This document shows, one piece after another, positions 35,023-43,451 of a stretch of DNA of 55,249 bases. This DNA comes from Chloroflexota bacterium. Its GTDB lineage: Bacteria; Chloroflexota; Ktedonobacteria; Ktedonobacterales; Ktedonobacteraceae. Below the pieces are notes generated by a model. It had not been told where the DNA came from and ran no database searches. It saw only the letters and a list, made by a program, of their open reading frames with translations. Position 1 is the stretch's first letter, and every line of letters starts with the position of its first letter. The stretch is taken from positions 1-55,249 of the forward strand of contig CADDZH010000023.1 in the NCBI GenBank assembly GCA_902812455.1, written 5' to 3'. Made by a program: the position numbers and the translations under genes.

Positions 35023-37243
35023 GGATATTTCAGAGCAGGAAATTGATAGCGTTAGTACTCCTTACTATCCTGCAGTGCTTTCTTTATTTCTTAATAGAGA
35101 GAGTGCAGACGAGTATTCGGCGTTCTGTTTGCTGGATAACCCGGACAAGGTAGCACAGCTTGCTTTACTGCGATGGAATGCATACCTGGACGACGGAGCT
35201 GAACAACTGCGGGCCGAATTTCTGGCGGCGGCATGGTGGTTAGTGGCACATGTGCGACGTATCGGTGAGGATAGTGCCGGCTGGCCGCATACTAGTGAAC
35301 ATTCTCGCTACGCGACACGCGGTTCCTGGCTCTCATCCTTGACTCAGGGCTGTGTTCTCTCAGTGATGACGCGAGCGTACCAGTTGACAAACGAGGAGTT
35401 CTTTCTGAATATTGCCTGTCGAGCTGCACGCACATTTGAGCGCGATATCCTGGATGGTGGAGTCTGCGCTCCTACCGGCAAGGATGGCGTTTTCTTTGAA
35501 GAGGTTGCGGTTTATCCTGCGGCGCACACGTTGCCTGGATTCATCTTTGGATTGCTAGGCTTGAGGGATTTTGAGGCGCTAACAGGCGATCCATCTATCT
35601 CACGAGTTATCCAGCGCGCTAAAGAAACGTTACATAGCCTCTTGTGTGAGTTCGATACGGGTTACTGGACGCGCGGCGATCTGCTGCATCGTTCTCTGGC
35701 AACTCCTTTGCAAATGGAACAGCAAACGATACTGCTTGCGGAACTTGCATCCGCTCTGGATTGCTCATGTTGTGCCGTATACGCAAATCGCTGGCGAGAG
35801 TACCTGCATCACCCATTGTCACGGCTACGATACGCTCTGGCACATAAAGGTTTCATCCTTAAGGAAAGACTGCTTCGACGAGTGCGCGATTCTCTTTGCC
35901 CAGGGCAAGCAGGCATCAATCCACAAGAGCTTCCACTTCGCGTCTGTATTCCTCTCGTTGAGCACCCATCTTCAGGAGGGATATCTACATTTTTGGATAG
36001 AACAGCGCGTATTATGGCGGATAGATGGCACATTGAATACCTTGTCCAGCAATCAGGGGTAGATGCAGGAGATCGAGTGATTCATCGTTTCGGAAAGAGA
36101 TGGATGACGCCCTGGTTTTTCCCTCAAGTATGGGTATATGCTTTTGCCGGGGCCAGGGAACTGTTTTCCTTATTGCGCCTGGGAAGTCGCTTTCAACTCG
36201 TGTTGTCCCAGGATGGAGCATTTACAGCCGCCTTCGCAGCTCTCGTTGGAAGACTCACAGGTGTGCGTGTTATCTGCGTCGATCATTCTACTCTGAGCTG
36301 GTATAAGAATCGCTCGTTTCGTGCTGAGTGGCTGTGTTATCTAAAAGGTAAGTCATGGCCGAAACCTGTATGCTGGCTGGCGCGAGTCTTGCTCCACGCC
36401 TACTGGCCCTCTTTATATCTCCTGGCGCGTTTCGCTACGTCGCATGTCGATCACTTGCTTAGTCCAGGCGTGGCAGGTGATGAAATCGATGATGTATGCA
36501 GGGAATTACGCGTACCAGTAAGTCGTGTGACCCGTTTTAATATCACTGTCGAGCCTCACCGGCAGCAACCGGTTTCCATAGAAGAACGGGCTTCCATACG
36601 TGCAAGTATGGGCATTCCCATTGACGCTCTTGTCATTGCTGTCACCGTGCGACTGGATCCGGAAAAAGGGCTGGATATTATGCTGGAAAGTATCAGCAGG
36701 GCGTTAGCTGTGCTGCCTGTAGGACTGCAAGAGCGCGTGCGCGTAATGATCGCAGGTGATGGCTTGTTGAAAGCATGGCTGGAAAACGAGATTCGCAGGC
36801 TGGGTCTGGAGCGCGTTTGCCGGGTGATGGGAAAGATACCCCTGGAGCAAGTACATGCCCTGTTATCGGCCAGCGATATTTCATTGCATACCAGTACGCG
36901 GGGCGTAGGTATGCCAGCAGCAGTGCTGGAAGGTATGGCGGCAGGGTGTGCGGTTGTTGCCTCGACTGAACCGCTCGCTAATGTTCGCGTTCTTGCTAGA
37001 GGGCGAGGCATTGTTGTTCCGGCAGGAGATGTTGAGCGAACCAGCGCCGCCCTTCAACGTTTGCTGAGCGATCCTGAATTGAGAAGCCGCATGGGACAGG
37101 CAGCGCGCGAGTATGTTCTCTGCGAACACAGCGTGGAGGCATTTCGGAGGGTCTTGCTGCGGGCAACATACTGGTCAGATCTGGATACCCTGCTGGACTC
37201 AGAGACTCCCGCTCTAATCGAAGAAATAAGTAAGGAACAATAA
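34985..37243 (+). CDS. Fusion of a glucuronyl-C5-epimerase-like domain with a GT4 glycosyltransferase
   Basis: The 752-residue protein has two parts. Residues about 85-290 resemble the C-terminal catalytic domain of D-glucuronyl C5-epimerases (GLCE_C): GSWLSSLTQGCVLSVMTRAY near 112, FEEVAVYPAAHTLPGFIFGLLGL near 170-190 (read as two blocks), and FDTGYWTRGDL. Residues about 317-735 are a GT-B glycosyltransferase: IPLVEHPSSGGISTFL, VRLDPEKGLDIML and GVGMPAAVLEGMAAG (EX7E region, about 640). The frame is continuous. It could add a uronic acid and epimerise the chain, but this is inference. Start is ATG 34985 or 34994 after GGAG. It overlaps the ligase gene. Confidence 0.8.
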   Translation: MKQMKTLQNNVNKDISEQEIDSVSTPYYPAVLSLFLNRESADEYSAFCLLDNPDKVAQLALLRWNAYLDDGAEQLRAEFLAAAWWLVAHVRRIGEDSAGWPHTSEHSRYATRGSWLSSLTQGCVLSVMTRAYQLTNEEFFLNIACRAARTFERDILDGGVCAPTGKDGVFFEEVAVYPAAHTLPGFIFGLLGLRDFEALTGDPSISRVIQRAKETLHSLLCEFDTGYWTRGDLLHRSLATPLQMEQQTILLAELASALDCSCCAVYANRWREYLHHPLSRLRYALAHKGFILKERLLRRVRDSLCPGQAGINPQELPLRVCIPLVEHPSSGGISTFLDRTARIMADRWHIEYLVQQSGVDAGDRVIHRFGKRWMTPWFFPQVWVYAFAGARELFSLLRLGSRFQLVLSQDGAFTAAFAALVGRLTGVRVICVDHSTLSWYKNRSFRAEWLCYLKGKSWPKPVCWLARVLLHAYWPSLYLLARFATSHVDHLLSPGVAGDEIDDVCRELRVPVSRVTRFNITVEPHRQQPVSIEERASIRASMGIPIDALVIAVTVRLDPEKGLDIMLESISRALAVLPVGLQERVRVMIAGDGLLKAWLENEIRRLGLERVCRVMGKIPLEQVHALLSASDISLHTSTRGVGMPAAVLEGMAAGCAVVASTEPLANVRVLARGRGIVVPAGDVERTSAALQRLLSDPELRSRMGQAAREYVLCEHSVEAFRRVLLRATYWSDLDTLLDSETPALIEEISKEQ

Positions 37244-37251
37244 AACATATC

Positions 37252-39015
37252 ATGCCGCTATCTGTGAACGATCAACGTCACAACCATGAGAAAGAAATGC
37301 CCGGCTTCTTGACACCGATGCTGGAAGAGACAACGCAATATCAGGATGTCCATGTCAATGATGATACCTGGGTACTCGATGCGCCCACGCTGATGCTGCC
37401 TGTGGTCGGCATCGATCAATGGCCAACGCAGGCTAGCTTGCAGGCAATACCGGGATTCAGGACATTACCGGCTATCGGGGGCGTTCCTCTTTCCGAGCAA
37501 CCGACGTGGATTCTGCCAGTCATACCGGGATCGCATTCACACGCGAGCCAGACAGCAACCATCCAGAAAACAGGCCACGATGGCTACTGGTCGTTGCTGC
37601 GCGATCTGGTGAAAAGTTCTGGCCTTTATGCAATCGCGTCGCTTACATCGCCGCTGGTTTCCCTGCTCCTCTCGCCATTTCTGGCGCACGTTCTCTCACG
37701 CACGAATTATGGGGCGCTGGTTGTGCTCAACACATTTGTAACGCTCGTGGCAGGCATCACTGAACTTGGATTGGGTGCGGCTTACATCCGTATGCACACA
37801 TATGATTGCAAAACGCCGAAAGAGCAATTTGATGCGCTTTCCACGCTGCTCATGCTCATGCTATTTATTCTGGTTCCTGTTACTCTGCTTGGAGAGGTAA
37901 TTGCTCCCTGGCTCTCGGTGCTTTTTCTGGGTAGCGAGGCTTATAGTATGCCGATGCGGATTGCCGTAGTGCTGGTGCTGGTGCAGAACTTAACCATACC
38001 TGGCCTTGTCTGGTTGCGCGCTGATCGGCGTCCCGACCTCTTTTCAGCGGTATCAATTTTCAATCTCCTCGCGACTGCAACCGCGAATATTGTGCTGGTA
38101 GGCTTCTGGCATATGGGGATTGCCGGTTCGCTGGTTGCCAACGGCCTGGGTGATGTCATTATCATTATTTGCACCATACCATTGATCATCTATAAGGCGG
38201 GTATCCATCTTCGGGTGCAGTTTGCTTGGAGTATGTTCGCGTTCGGCGCACCGCACGCCATGAATTTTATTTCGGGATGGGTACTGCAATTGGCAGATCG
38301 CTACCTGCTTGCGCATTTTACTTCGCTTTCCGTGGTGGCGAGTTATTCCGTTTCGTATAGCATGGGCAGCATACTTTCGGCAGCGATCATTTCTCCGTTT
38401 TCTTTTGCCTGGTGGGTGCTGATGTTTCCCATCGCTAAACGTGACGATGCCGGGCACGTATTCAAGCTTATTTTTCGCTGGTTCAGCCTTGTACTCTTGT
38501 TTGCTGCCTTCGGCTTATCATTGGTAGGCATCGGTATTCTTCATATCTTTTTTCCGCGATCATACCTGGCTGATTCGTCAATTATCCCTATAATCACGCT
38601 CTCGACATTGTTCAATGGTATCTTTATTGTGGTAAACCTGGGACCATCGCTCAAGAGCAAAACCTGGCTTACATCCTTATATTTCGTTTGTTCTGCGCTT
38701 ATCAACATAGGGCTTAACATCGTGCTGATCCCGCTTCTTGGCACAATGGGAGCGGCTCTAGCTACATTGATAGCTTATGTTGTCCTGGCTCTGGTTGCCT
38801 ACCTGGTTAACCGGCTGATATATCCCGTGTCATTTGAAGTTGGCCTGTTTCTAATCAGTCTAAGTATAGGAATCGCTTTATATCTGGCGGGAAGTGAGTT
38901 TGTTCAGGGGCAGGGGGTTGTGCTAACAGCAGCTATTTATGGAAGCTTATGCGTTCTCTACGGGATAGCCCTGCTGGTCATCGGATGGCTTCCACATCTA
39001 GCCAGAAACACATAG
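37252..39015 (+). CDS. Polysaccharide flippase (MOP superfamily, module B) with long N-terminal extension
   Basis: The 587-residue protein has about 14 membrane segments from residue 120 and the Wzx-like order. It should flip the module B lipid-linked unit. The first about 115 residues are hydrophilic and contain the related short motifs PTLMLPVVG and PTWILPVIPG, about 43 residues apart, plus FRTLPAIGG between them. A similar Pro-rich extension occurs on the module A flippase. The start at ATG 37252 has only a distant AAGGA; ATG 37297 is an alternative. It follows the epimerase-GT fusion by eight bases. Confidence 0.88.
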   Translation: MPLSVNDQRHNHEKEMPGFLTPMLEETTQYQDVHVNDDTWVLDAPTLMLPVVGIDQWPTQASLQAIPGFRTLPAIGGVPLSEQPTWILPVIPGSHSHASQTATIQKTGHDGYWSLLRDLVKSSGLYAIASLTSPLVSLLLSPFLAHVLSRTNYGALVVLNTFVTLVAGITELGLGAAYIRMHTYDCKTPKEQFDALSTLLMLMLFILVPVTLLGEVIAPWLSVLFLGSEAYSMPMRIAVVLVLVQNLTIPGLVWLRADRRPDLFSAVSIFNLLATATANIVLVGFWHMGIAGSLVANGLGDVIIIICTIPLIIYKAGIHLRVQFAWSMFAFGAPHAMNFISGWVLQLADRYLLAHFTSLSVVASYSVSYSMGSILSAAIISPFSFAWWVLMFPIAKRDDAGHVFKLIFRWFSLVLLFAAFGLSLVGIGILHIFFPRSYLADSSIIPIITLSTLFNGIFIVVNLGPSLKSKTWLTSLYFVCSALINIGLNIVLIPLLGTMGAALATLIAYVVLALVAYLVNRLIYPVSFEVGLFLISLSIGIALYLAGSEFVQGQGVVLTAAIYGSLCVLYGIALLVIGWLPHLARNT

Positions 39016-39057
39016 TTTCCTGGTATTTTTAGTTCAATGAGAAGGGAATTTTTACTC

Positions 39058-40302
39058 ATGAATATAGCGCCAATGGTTCAAGGAGAAACAATACCGGTCG
39101 ATGTTCAGCCAGGCTCGTCCATAAAAGTTTCTATTCATGCGGTTAGAGAAGCACATGGAAATCCTCGAGTCATGTTAGTGGCTTCCACCCTAGCGGAAGC
39201 TGGGTACAAGGTTTCCCTTATAGATATCGAAACACATGGATCACGGCCACGTAAAGAATGTGTTCGAGGAGTACAGCTACAACACGTGGTCATACCGGGT
39301 TGGTTGACTTCCAGGCGTTTTGAGCCGCTTTTTGTGATGAAGGCAGTACAGGCCCTTATCACCAGCACGATATGGTTATTTCGCAATAATGCTGATATTT
39401 ATCATGCGAACGATGTGAACGCGATGCCCGCGACGTTTTTGGCCGCTATGCTGCGAAAGAAACCACTTATATTTGAATTGATTGACCTCCAATACCCCGT
39501 ACCTGAAACGGGGCTTTCTTTCTGGCGCCGGGCGGGTTGGTTTATCGATCTCATGCATAGGATCATCCTGCCACGCTGTTCGGCGGTGATAGTAACTTCT
39601 CCATTACATGGAGAGGAATTGCAAGCTCGCTACCATATACCTGCCTACACGTTAGTGCGAAACACACCACCTTATCAAAAAGTTCAGAAAAGTGACCGTT
39701 TGCGCCAGTATCTTGGCCTCAGTCCACAAACGCGGGTTGTCCTCTACCAGGGATATATTCAACCTGGCCGGGGTCTAGATGTCCTGGTTGACGTTGCATC
39801 ATTGCTTGATCCAAATATTGTGATTGTGATGATGGGCAAAGGGATGGGAGACACTCAGGCATATCTGGAATCGCTCATTCGCCAGAAGGGAGTGGGAGAT
39901 CTCGTCAAGATTGTCCCTCCTGTTCCCTATGAGGAACTATTGGAATGGACAGCTTCGGCTGATATTGGCCTGGTAATGTCTTCGCAGAAGCCGGCATTCA
40001 ATCTCCAGCGAGCTTTTCCCAATAAGGTATCAGAGTATCTCATGGCCGGCTTGCCGGTGTTGGCTGCGCCCATGGATGCGGTCGCAGCAGTCATCAAACA
40101 GTATGGCGTTGGGCGAACGCTTTCCAGGATATCTCCCGCCGAGCTGGCCGAAGGAATTAACTCATTACTCACCGACCCTGATGCCTTAGCGCAAATGCGA
40201 GCAAACGCGCTCCTGGCAGCGCAGGAGTTATGCTGGGAGAAGGAACGTGAGAAGTTGCTCAAGGTCTATGAAGCAGTTTCTCACGGTTTGCGAACAAAAT
40301 AG
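39058..40302 (+). CDS. GT4 family glycosyltransferase
   Basis: About 414 residues. The N-terminal half has a Rossmann-like start near HGNPRVMLVASTLAEAGYKV. The donor half has YQGYIQPGRGLDVLVD near residue 231 and FPNKVSEYLMAGLPVLAAP near 319, with Glu in the EX7E position. ATG 39058 lies 11 bases after AAGGGA; ATG 39037 has no site. Its 3' end overlaps the convergent TylF-type methyltransferase by 22 bases. It ends the long module B plus-strand operon. Confidence 0.88.
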   Translation: MNIAPMVQGETIPVDVQPGSSIKVSIHAVREAHGNPRVMLVASTLAEAGYKVSLIDIETHGSRPRKECVRGVQLQHVVIPGWLTSRRFEPLFVMKAVQALITSTIWLFRNNADIYHANDVNAMPATFLAAMLRKKPLIFELIDLQYPVPETGLSFWRRAGWFIDLMHRIILPRCSAVIVTSPLHGEELQARYHIPAYTLVRNTPPYQKVQKSDRLRQYLGLSPQTRVVLYQGYIQPGRGLDVLVDVASLLDPNIVIVMMGKGMGDTQAYLESLIRQKGVGDLVKIVPPVPYEELLEWTASADIGLVMSSQKPAFNLQRAFPNKVSEYLMAGLPVLAAPMDAVAAVIKQYGVGRTLSRISPAELAEGINSLLTDPDALAQMRANALLAAQELCWEKEREKLLKVYEAVSHGLRTK

Positions 40303-40967
40303 AAGTGATTGAGCAGGCCGTGTGCAGATATTTCGGCTTGATATTTCTCCACAAAAGCATCCACGCCCAGTTTCGCGCCCCTAAATAAGGGCGTAAGGTA
40401 ATCGTCAAATAGGATGAGACCCTGGTTTGAGAGCTGAGGCCAGATGGCCTCAGCCGCGTATAGCAAGCTATCTCTCAGATCACAATCGATAAGCGCAAAG
40501 CAGAAAGGGCCGGAAAGGGTTGGTAAGGTCTCCTCGAAGTATCCTTTGATGGGAATTACAATATCTGGGAGTCCGAGGGCAGCAATTTTCTTCTGGACAT
40601 AAGCATATGAAGTGGAGGTAAAGGCATCGTGACCAACTGTTGTGAGGCCTGCTTTTTGTTCTCGCTGTAGTTCTTCCCGATCAAAGCCCTCATAGGAATC
40701 GCATGCGAGAATTTTCTTGTTTACTTGTCGTGAGCGCAAATAATATCCCATGATAATGCTTGTACCGCAGCGCGAACTACCGCACTCGATAATGTCTCCT
40801 TCGAGATCGAGGGTCATTGCCAGTTGCGCCAGCAGTTCATTTATGTCTCCAGAATTTTGAAAGTTCGTTTCATAGTTAACGAACTTTGTCCCGTACAAGT
40901 ATGGGAATCGGAGCAGGATACCGTTTAGTAGTGATGGGGGAATAATATGTTTAAGCGCAGCTTTCAA
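40281..40967 (-). CDS. TylF/macrocin-O-methyltransferase family protein
   Basis: The 228-residue protein has the TylF pattern: GDIIECGSSRCGTSIIM near residue 57 (SAM site), ACDSYEGFD, FALIDCDLRDSLLYAAEAI and GLILFDDYLTP, with acidic residues placed as metal ligands in the family. It should O-methylate a sugar hydroxyl. The start is TTG 40967, seven bases after AAGGAG. It is the last of three minus-strand genes with a glycosyltransferase and an FkbM methyltransferase. Confidence 0.88.
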   Translation of the reverse strand: MKAALKHIIPPSLLNGILLRFPYLYGTKFVNYETNFQNSGDINELLAQLAMTLDLEGDIIECGSSRCGTSIIMGYYLRSRQVNKKILACDSYEGFDREELQREQKAGLTTVGHDAFTSTSYAYVQKKIAALGLPDIVIPIKGYFEETLPTLSGPFCFALIDCDLRDSLLYAAEAIWPQLSNQGLILFDDYLTPLFRGAKLGVDAFVEKYQAEISAHGLLNHFYFVRKP

Positions 40968-41003
40968 TGTCTTTCTCCTTTTATGTTATCCCAACTTCTT
41001 TTC

Positions 41004-42209
41004 TTAGTTATTACAGCAAAGTACAGTACTCGCATGTTCTCTCTCTTCTCTAGATGAATTATTAATCAATTCTTTCATGATATCGCCCACGGCCTGCGCC
41101 CAGGCGTCCCAGCTCAGCCGTTGATCATATGCAGCTCTACTTGATGTTGCCAGCTTGTTGTAACGAGCTTCATCCCGATATATTTCTGCGATGAGGCGGG
41201 CGTACTCCTCGCTATGAGCGTTGTAGGGAAGGGTGTAACCATTTTCGCCATCTTTAATCACATCCGCTACTCCCCCGGTATCGGTAGTGATTACCGGCAC
41301 GCCGAAGGCGTTGGCTTCCTTGAAGACGTTGGGGGCGCAATCGGCGCGGGTCGGCAGGATGAGGAAGTCGGCGGTGGTATAGAGTTGCTCGATCTCGCGG
41401 CTCTGTTGCTCGTCGTTCTTATCTAAGTAAGGGATGACCGTCATGTGACTATGTGTGACGCTAGAAGGAGGCGTCGTGCCACACACAATCAATTCGACCT
41501 GAAGACCCATTTCTTCCAGTTTGAGCAAGGTCTCATATGCGATATCACCGCCTTTACGCTTCCAGTCAGTGCCTATGAACAACAAGTGGCAGCGGTTTGT
41601 CAAGCGTTTCTGATGCACCTGCTCACATGAAGGAATATGATCAAGGTTTGCGCCAAAGAAGATGACGTTGACTTTGTGGGGCGCGATACCATAATCTTCA
41701 AGAGCCGAGCGGGCTGCCCAGGGCGAGGAGAAAAGCAATCTGGTCACATTCTGGAAAGCTGCTCGTTCAACAATTTCAGTTTGCCGGGCCGACCATTCGA
41801 GTAGGTTCGAAGCATGGGGATAGTAGTTGCGCTGCAGGCGAAATGTGACATCTAGTGGCAGCAGTATGGGGATATCAGTTTGAAGAAAAGCAGTCTCTGC
41901 AATACAATCGGGGGCAACGATTACATCAATATGTTGCCCAGCGAGAAGCCGAGCAGCAACTTGCGCTTTTTTCCGCGCCATAAAGAGCAGCCGGTTATAG
42001 TCAATTCTCTTGTGGAGTAAGCGCATCGACACTTCATGGAGGAGCCGGGCAAAGTAGCGTTCCCATGAAATGATGCGGTCAACATATATGACCTCGCCGC
42101 AGTACCGTTCTAACGCTTTACCCATATAGTACAGGCTGCCGGAATAATAACGTTTATCGTGAGCGGGTGCGTAGGTCAGGAAAGCTATCCTGAGAGGATT
42201 GTTGTTCAT
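41004..42209 (-). CDS. GT4-type glycosyltransferase
   Basis: A 401-residue GT-B protein. The N-terminus reads RIAFLTYAPAHDKRYYSGSLYYMG, and LLFIGTDWKRKGGDIAYETL near residue 217 (two blocks) is the usual start of the donor domain. PNVFKEANAFGVPVITTDTGG near 291 contains the EX7E-like acid. Such proteins with a long N-terminal acceptor domain are common at the ends of capsule loci. The ribosome site is weak (AAGAAGAAG). Donor unknown. Confidence 0.85.
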   Translation of the reverse strand: MNNNPLRIAFLTYAPAHDKRYYSGSLYYMGKALERYCGEVIYVDRIISWERYFARLLHEVSMRLLHKRIDYNRLLFMARKKAQVAARLLAGQHIDVIVAPDCIAETAFLQTDIPILLPLDVTFRLQRNYYPHASNLLEWSARQTEIVERAAFQNVTRLLFSSPWAARSALEDYGIAPHKVNVIFFGANLDHIPSCEQVHQKRLTNRCHLLFIGTDWKRKGGDIAYETLLKLEEMGLQVELIVCGTTPPSSVTHSHMTVIPYLDKNDEQQSREIEQLYTTADFLILPTRADCAPNVFKEANAFGVPVITTDTGGVADVIKDGENGYTLPYNAHSEEYARLIAEIYRDEARYNKLATSSRAAYDQRLSWDAWAQAVGDIMKELINNSSREEREHASTVLCCNN

Positions 42210-42236
42210 AAATAGCTACTTCTTCTTGTTCACTAT

Positions 42237-43067
42237 TCACGCTCTCCTCCATAGCCTCTTGAGCCGGTTCTGTACTCGAACAATTTGTGGAACAACACGA
42301 GATTGCCACCAGAGATGGCGGGGCTGCCTGTGGAGATACACCAGGAAGAGATAGGTGTTGTTACTTGCGATAGCATGTTTCACCTGGTCAAGGCTGAGGA
42401 TTTTCCTGTCTTGTGAAAAGGCGAATTTGAAGCTGTGCCTGGATAACAGGGTGAGTGTCCTGTCGAGGTCGTTGAATGGGTTGGCGGTATGCGTATGAAA
42501 CTCCATCCTGATTTCCTCGACAAGGTCTAATTTGTTCTCTATCTCTCGCAAGACGGTTTCCTCCATGCCCTCGATATCTAATTTCAGGAAATCAACGGGT
42601 TGAGTGATATATGTAGAGAGCCGTACTTTGGGGACAACAATGGTTTTCCAGCCGGCAGGACCAGCATAGGCATTTCTAATGCCCGTGTCACTAAGCGACC
42701 AGGCTGCATCATCATCGTTAACGTAGAACTCCATTTCGCCATCGCTATCGGCCACAGCAGCATTCACTAGTTGGACATCGCGTAAATTATTCTGCCGGAC
42801 ATTTAACTCTAGGAGCTTAAATGTTTCAGGATTTGGCTCAAAGGCGATGATTTTCGCCTGGGGATAGAGTTGCTTGAAATACAAGACGCTCAATCCTATG
42901 TTAGCTCCGCAGTCTATGATGAAAGGAGAAGTTGTCCTGGCCGAAAAGATATACACTTTGACCTTAAAGATTTCGTTATAAAGGCCATTGAAGTCTCTCT
43001 CATTCAGGAAGGAGAAGGTGATGCCATCGATAGTTTTTGTGAGTAATGCTCTTTGCTCAACTGCCAT
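42237..43067 (-). CDS. FkbM family methyltransferase
   Basis: The 276-residue protein has the FkbM signature: FIIDCGANIGLSVLYF near residue 46, IIAFEPNPETFKLLELN, then DFLKLDIEGMEETVL near 162. FkbM-type enzymes O-methylate sugars or polyketides. ATG 43067 has AGGAG nine bases upstream; a longer frame to 43133 adds a basic leader without a site and runs into repeat-like sequence. It heads the minus-strand trio with the glycosyltransferase and the TylF-type protein, suggesting a methylated terminal sugar. Confidence 0.88.
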   Translation of the reverse strand: MAVEQRALLTKTIDGITFSFLNERDFNGLYNEIFKVKVYIFSARTTSPFIIDCGANIGLSVLYFKQLYPQAKIIAFEPNPETFKLLELNVRQNNLRDVQLVNAAVADSDGEMEFYVNDDDAAWSLSDTGIRNAYAGPAGWKTIVVPKVRLSTYITQPVDFLKLDIEGMEETVLREIENKLDLVEEIRMEFHTHTANPFNDLDRTLTLLSRHSFKFAFSQDRKILSLDQVKHAIASNNTYLFLVYLHRQPRHLWWQSRVVPQIVRVQNRLKRLWRRA

Positions 43068-43451
43068 CTTTCTAGACTCCTCACTTTCCACACGGCGCGT
43101 ATATCGAATAGATGAGGAACGAGGGCGACGCAAGCGTCCCCACCTCTCTCAACAACCTCTCCCGCCCCTACGGGTGCGATGTGTTACCTACAATACAGTG
43201 TACCTATTTTGCCAAAAAAGATAGGTAAATCAGGTGATGCCCCATATCTTTCATGAGCCAGGAAATGAGGGTAGGGGCGATGCTGGCCATTGCCCTCTAG
43301 GGGGGAATCACCATAGGTAAAAAGGGCGAGCCGCAGGCAAGAAGGAGAGGAAGAATGTTTTAGCAACCCAGGCATATGTTGCTTCGTTGTACATAGGAGA
43401 ATGACACGAATTGTAGAGCACACGGATCAAATCGAAAGCAAAGGGCGTACC
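43068..43451. other. Intergenic region, 384 bp, rich in dispersed repeats
   Basis: This is the boundary of module B. It holds R1-like hairpins at 43122-43141 (GGGCGACGCAAGCGTCCCC), and 43270-43306 has GGTAGGGGCGATG followed by an imperfect inverse. GCCCCTACGGG at 43164 and GTGTTACCTACAATA at 43181-43195 resemble the right end of repeat R2 at 30653. No gene is seen. AGGAGA just before ATG 43401 is too close to serve it. Confidence 0.6.

Noticed and set aside
34985..37243. Two adjacent genes mistaken for one fusion
   Set aside because: The frame is continuous, with no stop and no ribosome site plus start near the domain junction at about 35900.
43401..43451. ATG 43401 as the MFS transporter start
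   Set aside because: AGGAG lies only one base before it; ATG 43452 with AAAGGG and the normal family N-terminus fits better, though this is not certain.
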